Shown: positions 1-6,969 of the stretch, piece by piece
Layout of the letters: every line of letters begins with the position of its first letter
Numbering within the stretch: position 1 is the stretch's first letter
Assembly (NCBI GenBank): GCA_004298915.1
Contig: SCTE01000399.1
Location: forward strand, 1 to 17,388
DNA from: Chloroflexota bacterium
GTDB taxonomy: Bacteria > Chloroflexota > Limnocylindria > Limnocylindrales > CSP1-4
Length of the DNA stretch: 17,388 nt
Direction: 5' to 3'
Position numbers and translations under genes: made by a program
The notes under the pieces: generated by a model
What the model saw: only the letters and a program-made list of their open reading frames with translations
Told to the model about the DNA's origin: nothing
Databases searched by the model: none

Positions 1-941
1 ATCACGAGCAGGACCATCGCGAGCGCCGACCCGAACCCGATCCTGCTGGCCTCGCCGATGATGTTGTTGGTGACGAGGACTGACAGCAGTTCGAGGCCAT
101 TCAGGCCCCGGTTCGTGATGAAGACGAGGTCGAACGCCCGGAGCGATTCGATCACCGTGATCACCAGCACCACGATGTTGATGGGCTGGAGAACGGGAAA
201 TACCACGCGGAAGAACGTCTGGCGTTCGCTCGCACCGTCGATCGACGCGGCCTCGCGCAGGCCGGGATCGACGGACTTCAGTCCGGCGAGGTACAGCACC
301 ATGATGTAGCCGACATGGCGCCAGCTGGCCGCCACGAGGATGGCCCACAGGTTGATGTTGCGGTTGCCGAGCCAGTCGATGGCGTCGGCCGTCCCTGCCG
401 TGCCGAGGATGCTGTTGATGAGGCCTTGGTCTGGCGAGTAGATCAGTTGCCAGATGAATCCGACGATGGCCAGCGACAACACGACCGGCAGGTAGATCGC
501 GCTCTGGTAGATCCGCGTGCCGCGGATCTCCTTGTCCAGGAGGACGGCCAGGAAGATGCCGATCGGGGTGGCGATCAACAGGAAGACCGCAAGCCAGATG
601 AGGTTGTGCTGGATGGCCGGCCAGAATGGGGGATAGACCCCGCCGAAGAGGTCCGTGTAGTTCTTCAGGCCGATGAACTTGATTCGATCCAGGCCGATGC
701 CGTTCCACGAGGTGAACGACAGGACGGCGGACCCGATCGTCGGAAGCCAGATGAAGAACAGGTGGATGGCCGTCGGTATACCGACCATCAGCCCGAGGAT
801 CACCTTGTCGCGCCGGGTCAGGACGCTGAAGCGACGACGCTTGCGGGGCGGCTCGGCGGCGCCCGACCCGCCCGGAAAACCGAGCCGGCGACGCGTGGGC
901 GCCGCCGGCTCCAGGAGCCCGCGATTGACGGAATCAGTCAC
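1..941 (-). CDS. Sugar ABC transporter permease, MalF/UgpA type (3' end outside window)
   Basis: Inner-membrane permease subunit of a carbohydrate ABC importer. The reading frame is open from a GTG at 941 down to base 1, giving 313 codons with no stop, so the C-terminus lies off the left edge. The N-terminus is a roughly 45-residue basic, proline-rich cytoplasmic tail (residues 1-46, with RKRRR near 33-37). Hydrophobic segments follow at about 47-78, 112-136, 148-168, 197-219 and 253-272. The EAA loop that contacts the ATPase is clear at about 230-250 (EAASIDGASERQTFFRVVFP), the family signature. No strong Shine-Dalgarno precedes the GTG. It lies only 23 nt downstream of the binding-protein stop, so the two genes are almost certainly co-transcribed. 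A second permease would be expected to the left. The substrate is not readable from the sequence; the neighbouring galT hints at a galactose-containing sugar. Confidence 0.93.
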   Translation of the reverse strand, partial: MTDSVNRGLLEPAAPTRRRLGFPGGSGAAEPPRKRRRFSVLTRRDKVILGLMVGIPTAIHLFFIWLPTIGSAVLSFTSWNGIGLDRIKFIGLKNYTDLFGGVYPPFWPAIQHNLIWLAVFLLIATPIGIFLAVLLDKEIRGTRIYQSAIYLPVVLSLAIVGFIWQLIYSPDQGLINSILGTAGTADAIDWLGNRNINLWAILVAASWRHVGYIMVLYLAGLKSVDPGLREAASIDGASERQTFFRVVFPVLQPINIVVLVITVIESLRAFDLVFITNRGLNGLELLSVLVTNNIIGEASRIGFGSALAMVLLV

Positions 942-964
942 GGGTTCGCTTCGATTTCAGATGC

Positions 965-2341
965 TCACTGCGGAGGCAGCGAGTCGTAGAAGGACTGGAT
1001 GGTCCCGAGGAACGTATCCAGGTTCTGGTTGGGGTCATTGAGGAAGTTCTGCAGGAAGCCCTGCATGCCGTTGCCGCCGGCGAAGTCCGGCCGGGTGTCG
1101 CGGTCCAGGAACTGGGCGATCGCACCGGACTTGCCGATGATCTCAGCCATCTTCTTCTGGAACGGCGAGTAGCTGCTGGTGTCGGCGTCCTTGGCGGCCG
1201 CGACGTTGTTGGGGCTCGTCTTGAGGAACTCGAGCTGGGCGGGGCCCGTCGCGACGCACGCCAGCAGCGCCTTCGCGCCTTCGACGTTCTTCGGCGCCTT
1301 GCTCAGCATCAGGCCGTCGATCGGCGCGTCAATCGCGAGCTCGCTGTCCCAGGAATTCCCGAGGACGGGGAACGGGAAGAAGTCGAGATCATCGTGGATG
1401 GCCGGGTCGGTCGCCTGCTCGCCAGCGAAGGTTCCAAGGAAGTACATCGCTGCGTCCTTGTTGATCATCGACTGGGCGCCTTCCTGCCACGTGCGACCGA
1501 GAGCATTCGGCTGCGTGAAGGGAAGGAGTTCCTTCCAGAGGCTGAAGACATCCTTCACCCGTGAATCGGTCCATTTTTCCTTGCCGGCCATCAGGTCGAC
1601 ATGGAACTTGTAGCCGTTCTGGCGCATGTTCAGGATATCGAACGTGCCCATGGCCGGCCAGCCGTCCTTGTCGGCAAAGGCAAGCGGGACGAGCCCGTCC
1701 GCCTGGATCTTCGCGGCAAGGGTCTTGAAGTCGGCCCAGGTCGTCGGGACCGTGTAGCCCTTGTCGGCAAACAGGCTCTTTCGGTAGATCACGACCCACG
1801 GGTAGTTGTACATCGGGATGAAGTACTGCTTGCCGTCGTCGCCCGTGGACGCCTGCTTGAACGCGTCCGAGTAGTTGCTTCCCGCTGTCGCCCAGACATC
1901 GGAGATGTCGGTCGCGAGGCCCTGGGCCGCGAAGAACCGCATGCGGTAGCCGGCGAACCAGGTGAACACGTCGTCGGGTGTCCCCTGCAGGTACGAGTTG
2001 AGGCTGTCCTGGAAGGCGCCATGCTCGACCGTGTTGATCTTGGGCGTCGCCGTCGTCTTGGTGGCGCAGTAGTTCATCATGGCCGCGAAGGCGTCCTTCG
2101 GGACCTGATCCGAGTAGTTCGACCCGATCGTGACGTCCCCGAGGGGCGGGACCTCGGTGGGGGCTGCGGTCGGTCCGGCCTGGCTGGGCGGTGGGGTTGC
2201 CGGTGCCTGGGTGGCACCGCCCCCGCACGCCGCAAAGACCAGAAGGAACGTGGCACCAAGGGCAAGCACCCTGGCGCCGGATGAACGGTTCAGGGTTCGC
2301 ACAGCGCCCCGTGTCCCGTTCGGCTGGCTGAAGTCTGTCAT
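965..2341 (-). CDS. Extracellular sugar-binding lipoprotein of the ABC importer (SBP family 1)
   Basis: Captures sugar outside the membrane and delivers it to the adjacent permease. It is 458 aa, usual for the family. The N-terminus has a charged region, a hydrophobic stretch at about 26-38 and a lipobox ending LVFAAC with the lipidated cysteine at residue 39. A low-complexity tether rich in P, A, T and G follows (about 40-75). The mature part has the fold pattern of family 1 binding proteins (DVFTWFAGYRMRFFAAQG, YNYPWVVIYRKSLF, then W-rich helical lobes). I chose the ATG at 2341 because GGAGGAG (2351-2357, minus strand) sits 9 nt upstream and the signal peptide follows directly. The frame stays open upstream to 3292, but that extension is antisense to the regulator gene and is rejected. 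It starts a leftward operon with the permease and is divergent from the DeoR-type gene that probably controls it. Confidence 0.95.
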   Translation of the reverse strand: MTDFSQPNGTRGAVRTLNRSSGARVLALGATFLLVFAACGGGATQAPATPPPSQAGPTAAPTEVPPLGDVTIGSNYSDQVPKDAFAAMMNYCATKTTATPKINTVEHGAFQDSLNSYLQGTPDDVFTWFAGYRMRFFAAQGLATDISDVWATAGSNYSDAFKQASTGDDGKQYFIPMYNYPWVVIYRKSLFADKGYTVPTTWADFKTLAAKIQADGLVPLAFADKDGWPAMGTFDILNMRQNGYKFHVDLMAGKEKWTDSRVKDVFSLWKELLPFTQPNALGRTWQEGAQSMINKDAAMYFLGTFAGEQATDPAIHDDLDFFPFPVLGNSWDSELAIDAPIDGLMLSKAPKNVEGAKALLACVATGPAQLEFLKTSPNNVAAAKDADTSSYSPFQKKMAEIIGKSGAIAQFLDRDTRPDFAGGNGMQGFLQNFLNDPNQNLDTFLGTIQSFYDSLPPQ

Positions 2342-2551
2342 CTGGCGGCTCTCCTCCAACAAGGTCAACAGGCGTCTGTTCGCACATAAACCGACACGAC
2401 CTCCAGGCAGTGTGAACAAATAGGGAAGGCTTGTCAACGGAATTCTCCACAATCGGCGGCGGCCGCTCCCGCATTCCGGCGTTGACTTTTGTGCGAAGCT
2501 GAGCGACGCTACGGGGACCAGCCGTCGTCGGCCCAAGGGAGTCAACCGTTC
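2342..2551. promoter_or_regulatory. Divergent control region between binding-protein gene and DeoR-type regulator
   Basis: This 210-bp non-coding stretch is noticeably more AT-rich than its flanks. On the minus strand a perfect TTGACA (2437-2432) is followed 17 nt later by CACACT (2414-2409), a plausible promoter for the transporter with a leader of about 60 nt. On the plus strand TTGACT (2482-2487) with GACGCT 17 nt later (2505-2510) is a weaker promoter for the regulator. Its Shine-Dalgarno AAGGGAG (2535-2541) is well seen. The octamer TTCGCACA occurs at 2379-2386 and its inverse TGTGCGAA at 2490-2497. A related TGTGAACA lies at 2411-2418, touching the transporter -10. Promoter calls are by eye and only moderately reliable; the repeats themselves are directly visible. 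Confidence 0.55.
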
Positions 2552-3355
2552 GTGCTTGCCCGTCAACGTCAGACCTACATCCTGGACCGGGTTCGGGAAG
2601 ATGGTGCCGTCCGCGTAGGCGATCTGGCTCGCGACCTTGGGGTCTCGGATATGACCGTCCGGCGCGACCTGGAGCTCCTCCACCGGCAGGGCCTCCTCGA
2701 GAAGGTGCATGGCGGTGCCACGGCCTCCTCGGGGAGCTCCCTCTTCGAGCCCGGGTTCGTCGTGAAGTCGGAGCTCGAACTGGACGAGAAGGCGGCCATC
2801 GCCGCGGCTGCCGCCCGCCTCGTCGAGCCGGGAATGGCGATTGCGCTGTCGGCTGGAACTACGACCTACGCGCTCGCTCGCCGGCTGGTCGAAGTCGAAG
2901 GCATCACCATCGTCACCAACTCGGTGCCCGTGGCCGACGTCCTCTACCGGCTCGGGCGGCCCGATCAGACGATCATCGTGACCGGCGGAGTTCGTACCCC
3001 GAGTGATGCCCTCGTGGGACCGTTTGCCGTCGCTGCCCTGCGGACGATCCACGTCGACCTCGTGTTCATGGGTGTCCACGGCATGGATCCGCATTCCGGG
3101 TTTACCACCCCGAACCTGCTCGAGGCGGAGACCAACCAGGCCCTCGTGTCGGCCGGGCGACGTCTGGCCGTGGTGGCCGACCACACCAAGTGGGGCGTCA
3201 TCGGCATCAGTTCGATCGCCCGTCTCGACCAGGCCGATGTCCTGTTCACCGATTCTCGGCTTGGACTGGATGCCCAGGCGAACCTGCGGCAATCAGTCCG
3301 CGAACTCGTGGTCGTGGATGCCGGTCACATGGCTATGGACGACAGTCTTTCGTGA
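2552..3355 (+). CDS. DeoR/GlpR-family transcriptional regulator of sugar metabolism
   Basis: Predicted sugar-phosphate-responsive repressor, 267 aa, close to the 250-260 aa norm. Residues about 3-55 form the DeoR winged helix-turn-helix (RQRQTYILDRVREDGAV, then LARDLGVSDMTVRRDLELL at 25-43). The C-terminal DeoRC sensor domain follows, with the phosphosugar-binding-type loop SAGTTTY at 100-106, IVTNSVPVADVL at 120-131 and the conserved VVADHTKWG at 207-215. The frame opens at 2489, but I start at GTG 2552. AAGGGAG lies 10 nt upstream of it, and the family N-terminus begins there exactly. The gene overlaps galT by 4 nt (GTGA) and is divergent from the ABC importer. It therefore likely governs both, with an intermediate of the imported sugar as inducer (inference). 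Confidence 0.93.
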   Translation: MLARQRQTYILDRVREDGAVRVGDLARDLGVSDMTVRRDLELLHRQGLLEKVHGGATASSGSSLFEPGFVVKSELELDEKAAIAAAAARLVEPGMAIALSAGTTTYALARRLVEVEGITIVTNSVPVADVLYRLGRPDQTIIVTGGVRTPSDALVGPFAVAALRTIHVDLVFMGVHGMDPHSGFTTPNLLEAETNQALVSAGRRLAVVADHTKWGVIGISSIARLDQADVLFTDSRLGLDAQANLRQSVRELVVVDAGHMAMDDSLS

Positions 3356-4479
3356 CCAGCAATCCGGGCCGGAATGGCGGTTCCCGTGCGGCGGGTGGGC
3401 GAGCCAGCCGACTGGATTCCCGCTTCGACAGCCTCCGATCAGAGCCGCATCGTCGGCACAACCCGCTGCTTGACGAATGGGTCCTGGTCTCGGCCGGGCG
3501 CACGAAACGGCCGTGGCAGGGGAGGCGCGAGGCGCCAGCCGCCGACACCATGCCGGCCTACGATCCGAAGTGCTATCTCTGCCCGGGCAATGTCCGGGCC
3601 AATGGGGAATTCAACCCCGAGTACGCCTCGACCTACGTGTTCACGAATGATTTCTCCGCCCTGCGGCCGGGCACGTCGATGGAGAGGATCTCGGATGGCC
3701 TGCTCCGGGCAGAAGGCGAGGAAGGCGAGTGCCACGTCCTGTGCTTCAGCCCTCGGCACAACCAGACGCTGGCGCGGATGCCCGTCACCGACGTCCGCCG
3801 TGTCGTCGATGTCTGGGCGACGGAGAGCCAGGACCTGGGCTCGCGGCATCGATGGGTGCAGGTCTTCGAGAACCGCGGACAGATCATGGGGGCGTCCAAT
3901 CCGCACCCTCACGGCCAGATCTGGGCGGGTTCGGCGCTGCCACGTGACGCGGCCAAGGAAGACGCGACCCAGGCGGGATACCTGGCCGAGTCCGGGCGCC
4001 GCCTGCTTCTCGACTACGTAGCCCAGGAGCTCGACGGGCCGCGGGTGGTCGATCAGAACGATGACTGGCTCGTGGTGGTCCCGTTCTGGGCCTCCTGGCC
4101 GTACGAGACACTGCTCCTCAGCCGGCATCCGGCAACGCACTTGCATGACCTTGACGACGCGCGGCGGGACAGCCTGGCCGCCATTCTGGTCAGGCTGCTG
4201 ACTCGCTACGACAACCTGTTCGGCCTCTCGTTTCCGTACTCGATGGGGTGGCATCAGGCCCCCTTCGGGGGTGCGTCCTCGGATCACTGGCAGCTGCACG
4301 CCCACTTCCTGCCGCCACTGCTGCGGGCGAACGTCCGGAAGTTCATGGTCGGCTACGAGCTCCTGGCCGAGACGCAGCGAGACCTGACCCCCGAGGCCGC
4401 TGCCGCCGACCTGCGCGCAGCGTCGCCGGCCCATGACGTCGCATCAGCTTCGGATCTTGCTTTCTCGACAGGGCCCTGA
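3352..4479 (+). CDS. galT: Galactose-1-phosphate uridylyltransferase (GalT)
   Basis: Leloir-pathway enzyme of the HIT superfamily that swaps UMP between UDP-glucose and galactose-1-phosphate, in the cytoplasm. It is 375 aa, compared with about 350 for E. coli GalT. Zinc-site residues of the classical enzyme are visible: C74 and C77 in CYLCPGN, H136 in FSPRHNQ, and H185 in the active-site triad NPHPHGQIWA, where H187 is the expected uridylylated nucleophile. The C-terminal histidine-rich motif (DHWQLHAHFLPP, 311-322) also matches. The start is GTG 3352, overlapping the regulator stop (GTGA), which implies translational coupling. There is no strong Shine-Dalgarno. This choice leaves about 32 residues before the core that begins RHNPLLDEWVLVS. 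galK and galE are not in the window. A related nucleotidyltransferase of the same family is possible, but the full residue set favours GalT. Confidence 0.92.
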   Translation: MTSNPGRNGGSRAAGGRASRLDSRFDSLRSEPHRRHNPLLDEWVLVSAGRTKRPWQGRREAPAADTMPAYDPKCYLCPGNVRANGEFNPEYASTYVFTNDFSALRPGTSMERISDGLLRAEGEEGECHVLCFSPRHNQTLARMPVTDVRRVVDVWATESQDLGSRHRWVQVFENRGQIMGASNPHPHGQIWAGSALPRDAAKEDATQAGYLAESGRRLLLDYVAQELDGPRVVDQNDDWLVVVPFWASWPYETLLLSRHPATHLHDLDDARRDSLAAILVRLLTRYDNLFGLSFPYSMGWHQAPFGGASSDHWQLHAHFLPPLLRANVRKFMVGYELLAETQRDLTPEAAAADLRAASPAHDVASASDLAFSTGP

Positions 4480-4498
4480 CCGTCCAATCGGGCTCTCG

Positions 4499-4543
4499 TT
4501 GCGTCGAAGGCGCCCCGGCCCGGTACGATCCACCGTGGAGGTG
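4499..4543 (+). promoter_or_regulatory. Candidate argH promoter and ribosome binding site
   Basis: In the 66-bp gap after galT, TACGAT (4524-4529) resembles a -10 element. A weak TTGCGT (4499-4504) lies 19 nt upstream. GGAG at 4537-4540 sits 5 nt before the argH ATG. The predicted leader would be only about 10 nt. No ARG-box-like sequence (TGAATnnnnATTCA) is visible here. The promoter is inferred by eye; the ribosome binding site is clearer. Confidence 0.35.
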
Positions 4544-4545
4544 CC

Positions 4546-5964
4546 ATGCAGCGCTGGGGCGGTCGATTTACCGGCGAGACGGATCCACGGGTCGTGGACT
4601 TCACGCGCTCGATCGAGATCGACGTCGCGCTGGCCGCTGACGATATCGACGGGTCGATCGCGCACGTCCATGGTCTCGGCCGGATCGGCGTCCTCGGCGC
4701 GGACGAGGTCGCGGTGCTGGTCGACGGCCTCGAAGGCCTGCGGGCCGAGCTCGACGCCGGGACCCTCGTCCTCGACCCCGAGCTCGAGGACATCCACATG
4801 AACCTCGAGGCCGCCCTCGAGGGGCGGATCGGATCCGTCGCCCGCAAGCTGCATACCGGCCGGTCACGCAACGACCAGGTCGCCACCGACCTCCGGCTCT
4901 GGACGCGGCGGGCGATCGACCGGGTCGACGCTGCCATCGTCTCGATGGAGCGCGCCCTCGTCGGGCTGGCCGAACGGGAAGGCCAGGCGATCCTTCCCGG
5001 GACCACCCACATCCAGCCGGCCCAGCCCGTCCTCCTCGCGCATCACCTGCTGGCGTACGCGGAGATGCTCGAACGTGACCGCGGCCGATTCGCCGATGCC
5101 CGAGGGCGTCTCAACGTGTCGCCACTCGGTTCCGGTGCCCTCGCCGGTGCCGGCTATCCGCTCGACCGGAACGGCGTCGCTGCGGAACTCGGATTTGACG
5201 GCATCAGCGCCAACTCCCTCGATGCCGTCGCCGATCGCGATTTCGTCGTCGAGGTCCTCGCTGCCGTGGCGCTGACGATGGTCCACCTGTCGCGGCTGGC
5301 CGAGGAGATCACCTGGTGGTCGAACCCGCGATTCGGGTTCGTTCGCGTCGCCGATGCCTTCTCGACGGGCAGCTCGATGATGCCGAACAAGCGCAATCCG
5401 GATCCCGCCGAGCTGGTGCGCGGCCGAACCGGCGCTGCGATCGGCGCCGTCACCTCGATCCTCACGGTCCTCAAGGGACTGCCGCTGGCCTATCAACGCG
5501 ACCTCCAGGAGGACAAGCCGCCGCTGTTCGGGAGCGTCCGCGCGCTCGAGGAATCGCTCGCCGTCATGGCCGGCCTGATCGAGGCCCTGATCGTCGATCC
5601 GGTGCGCATGCGCGAGGCGGCCGACGACGGCTACACCACGGCCACGGCGGTTGCCGATGCCCTGGTCCGAGCCGGCGTGCCCTTCCGGAGCGCCCACCAC
5701 GTCGTCGGGTCGCTCGTGGCTGCCGCCGAGGCCCGTACTGCGCGACTCGATGCGGTCACGGATGACGAGATCGCGGCCGCGCTTGGAGGCGCGGACGATG
5801 TGGCTGCGTCCGGCCTGGTCGGCAGAACGGAGATCGGTGCCCTGATCCGTGGTGCCGCCACGGTCGAAGGGGCCCTGGCAGCACTCGATGTCCACGGCGG
5901 GACCGCGCCGAACCGCGTGAAGGCCGCGCTCGCCGCGGCACGGACCCGGCTCGGGCCTGGCTAG
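4546..5964 (+). CDS. argH: Argininosuccinate lyase
   Basis: Splits argininosuccinate into arginine and fumarate, the last step of arginine synthesis; a cytoplasmic homotetramer of the fumarase/aspartase superfamily. It is 472 aa, normal for the family. It starts with the typical QRWGGRFTGETDP. The three conserved regions are present: TGRSRNDQ (104-111), TTHIQPAQP (153-161, with the catalytic-base histidine H155), and the superfamily signature GSSMMPNKRNP at 275-285, whose flexible loop carries the catalytic serine. The ATG at 4546 has GGAG 5 nt upstream. The gene lies apart from the argCJBRG operon, on the opposite strand and about 3.2 kb away from it. It converges with an unrelated arrestin-fold gene, leaving 12 nt between stops. 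The TAG stop lies inside the motif GGCTAGGC. Confidence 0.98.
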   Translation: MQRWGGRFTGETDPRVVDFTRSIEIDVALAADDIDGSIAHVHGLGRIGVLGADEVAVLVDGLEGLRAELDAGTLVLDPELEDIHMNLEAALEGRIGSVARKLHTGRSRNDQVATDLRLWTRRAIDRVDAAIVSMERALVGLAEREGQAILPGTTHIQPAQPVLLAHHLLAYAEMLERDRGRFADARGRLNVSPLGSGALAGAGYPLDRNGVAAELGFDGISANSLDAVADRDFVVEVLAAVALTMVHLSRLAEEITWWSNPRFGFVRVADAFSTGSSMMPNKRNPDPAELVRGRTGAAIGAVTSILTVLKGLPLAYQRDLQEDKPPLFGSVRALEESLAVMAGLIEALIVDPVRMREAADDGYTTATAVADALVRAGVPFRSAHHVVGSLVAAAEARTARLDAVTDDEIAAALGGADDVAASGLVGRTEIGALIRGAATVEGALAALDVHGGTAPNRVKAALAAARTRLGPG

Positions 5965-5965
5965 G
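5957..5965 (+). repeat. CCGGCTAGG-like gene-end motif at argH stop
   Basis: CTGGCTAGG, one mismatch to CCGGCTAGG, in the sense direction and containing the TAG stop of argH. GCCT/AGGC (5955-5958 with 5963-5966) can form a small hairpin with a 4-nt loop. Confidence 0.35.
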
Positions 5966-5976
5966 CGTCCGCCCGG

Positions 5977-6876
5977 CTACAGCTCCCGGGTCGTCGCGAT
6001 CGCGATGTCGCGGATGAGATGCGGATCCGGCGCAAACGCGGTGGCGAGGATCACGTGGAGCGTCGCCTCGGTCTGGCCGTGCGGCAGCTCGATCGACGGC
6101 AGGAACGGGCCGTCGAGGCGGCCGTCGATCTCGATCGTCCGGTCGCCCTCGAGTGAATCGGCCCGGATGACGCCCCACCAGGCGGTGATCGTCTCCTTGA
6201 GCCCGCTCGACACGGTGGCCTTGACCTGAACCCTGATCTCGACCCGGATCTCCTGGAGCCTGCGGGCTCGGGCCGAGTGCAGGGTGATCGTGCCGTGGAA
6301 CGGCTCACCACCGCACAGCGGAGCCGGGTCCATCGTGACCGAGCCGGACACGCCATCGGCACCGACGTCGGCCGCGCCGTACATCGCGAATTCGCCGACG
6401 TGGACCGCCCCGGCCCGCAGGAGCGCGGTCGGCTGGAGGACGCGCACCGAACGCTCGATCGACGAATCGAACCCGCCGGGGACGTCAAGCTTGGCGAGAA
6501 CGGTCCAGCTCAGTCCTGCGACCGTGGCCTCGAGCGTCGCGGGTCCGAGCGGGGGCACGGGCAGCTCGAAGGCCCAGTCCCGCGAGTCGCCCGGCCCGAG
6601 GTGGATCTCGCCGGACACCTGCACCGGCTCGAAGACGAGTTCCTGGCGGCGGGTCTCGGTGTGGGTCGAGGTGTGCCCGTTCGCGTCGGTCGTCGTGACC
6701 TCGACCTGCCAGTGTTCGATCGCCCGCAGCGCCACGATCAGGGCGCGGGCATCCACGGTCCCGTGGGACACGACAACGACGCGCCCGGCCACGAGCCGGC
6801 CGGGCAGCAGAGCGTCGCGCTCCAGCTCCAGCTGCCAGTCAACGCCATGGCTCGAATCGCTGAAGACGGCGGTCAC
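5977..6876 (-). CDS. Arrestin-fold protein, Spo0M-like
   Basis: Predicted cytoplasmic two-domain beta-sandwich protein of the arrestin/Vps26/Spo0M superfamily, 299 aa from GTG 6876. The N-terminal arrestin signature is clear just after the start (WQLELERDALLPGRLVAGRV). The domain boundary also looks arrestin-like: RDWAFELPVPPLGPATL, then LSWTVLAKLDVPGG. A second domain follows with SVTMDPAPLCGGEPFHGTIT. There is no signal peptide, membrane segment or catalytic motif. An in-frame ATG at 6927 would add 17 residues (MNPESRATGRG...) of non-conserved sequence; neither start has a strong Shine-Dalgarno. I prefer GTG because the conserved fold begins right after it and a CATGAT hexamer (6888-6883) would fit a leaderless transcript. 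It converges with argH and diverges from adenosine deaminase. Its function is unknown; Bacillus Spo0M affects sporulation control, which cannot be assumed here. Confidence 0.8.
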   Translation of the reverse strand: MTAVFSDSSHGVDWQLELERDALLPGRLVAGRVVVVSHGTVDARALIVALRAIEHWQVEVTTTDANGHTSTHTETRRQELVFEPVQVSGEIHLGPGDSRDWAFELPVPPLGPATLEATVAGLSWTVLAKLDVPGGFDSSIERSVRVLQPTALLRAGAVHVGEFAMYGAADVGADGVSGSVTMDPAPLCGGEPFHGTITLHSARARRLQEIRVEIRVQVKATVSSGLKETITAWWGVIRADSLEGDRTIEIDGRLDGPFLPSIELPHGQTEATLHVILATAFAPDPHLIRDIAIATTREL

Positions 6877-6937
6877 GGCCCCATCATGACCGACCCCGCG
6901 GCCTGTGGCGCGCGATTCCGGGTTCATCGGCGCGCGC

Positions 6938-6962
6938 TACCATCCGCGAAACGCTCCGGAGG
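6938..6962 (+). promoter_or_regulatory. Candidate add -10 element and ribosome binding site
   Basis: TACCAT (6938-6943) is a -10-like hexamer. GGAGG at 6958-6962 is a strong Shine-Dalgarno 7 nt before the add ATG. No convincing -35 is seen. The implied leader is about 20 nt. If the arrestin-fold gene starts at 6876, this intergenic region is 93 bp. Confidence 0.4.
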
Positions 6963-6969
6963 CTGGCCC

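Noticed and set aside
1..1041. Several plus-strand open frames of 83-224 codons at the left end
   Set aside because: They lie opposite the permease, whose EAA loop and membrane segments are unmistakable on the minus strand.
2342..3292. Long upstream in-frame extension of the binding-protein gene on the minus strand (317 further codons)
   Set aside because: It is antisense to the DeoR regulator, has no family-like content, and would bury the signal peptide and lipobox. The ATG at 2341 has a strong Shine-Dalgarno. High GC leaves few stop codons in such frames.
6277..6969. Open frame before adenosine deaminase that would lengthen it to 604 aa
   Set aside because: It is the shadow of the arrestin-fold gene on the opposite strand. 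GGAGG 7 nt before ATG 6970 and the conserved N-terminus settle the start.
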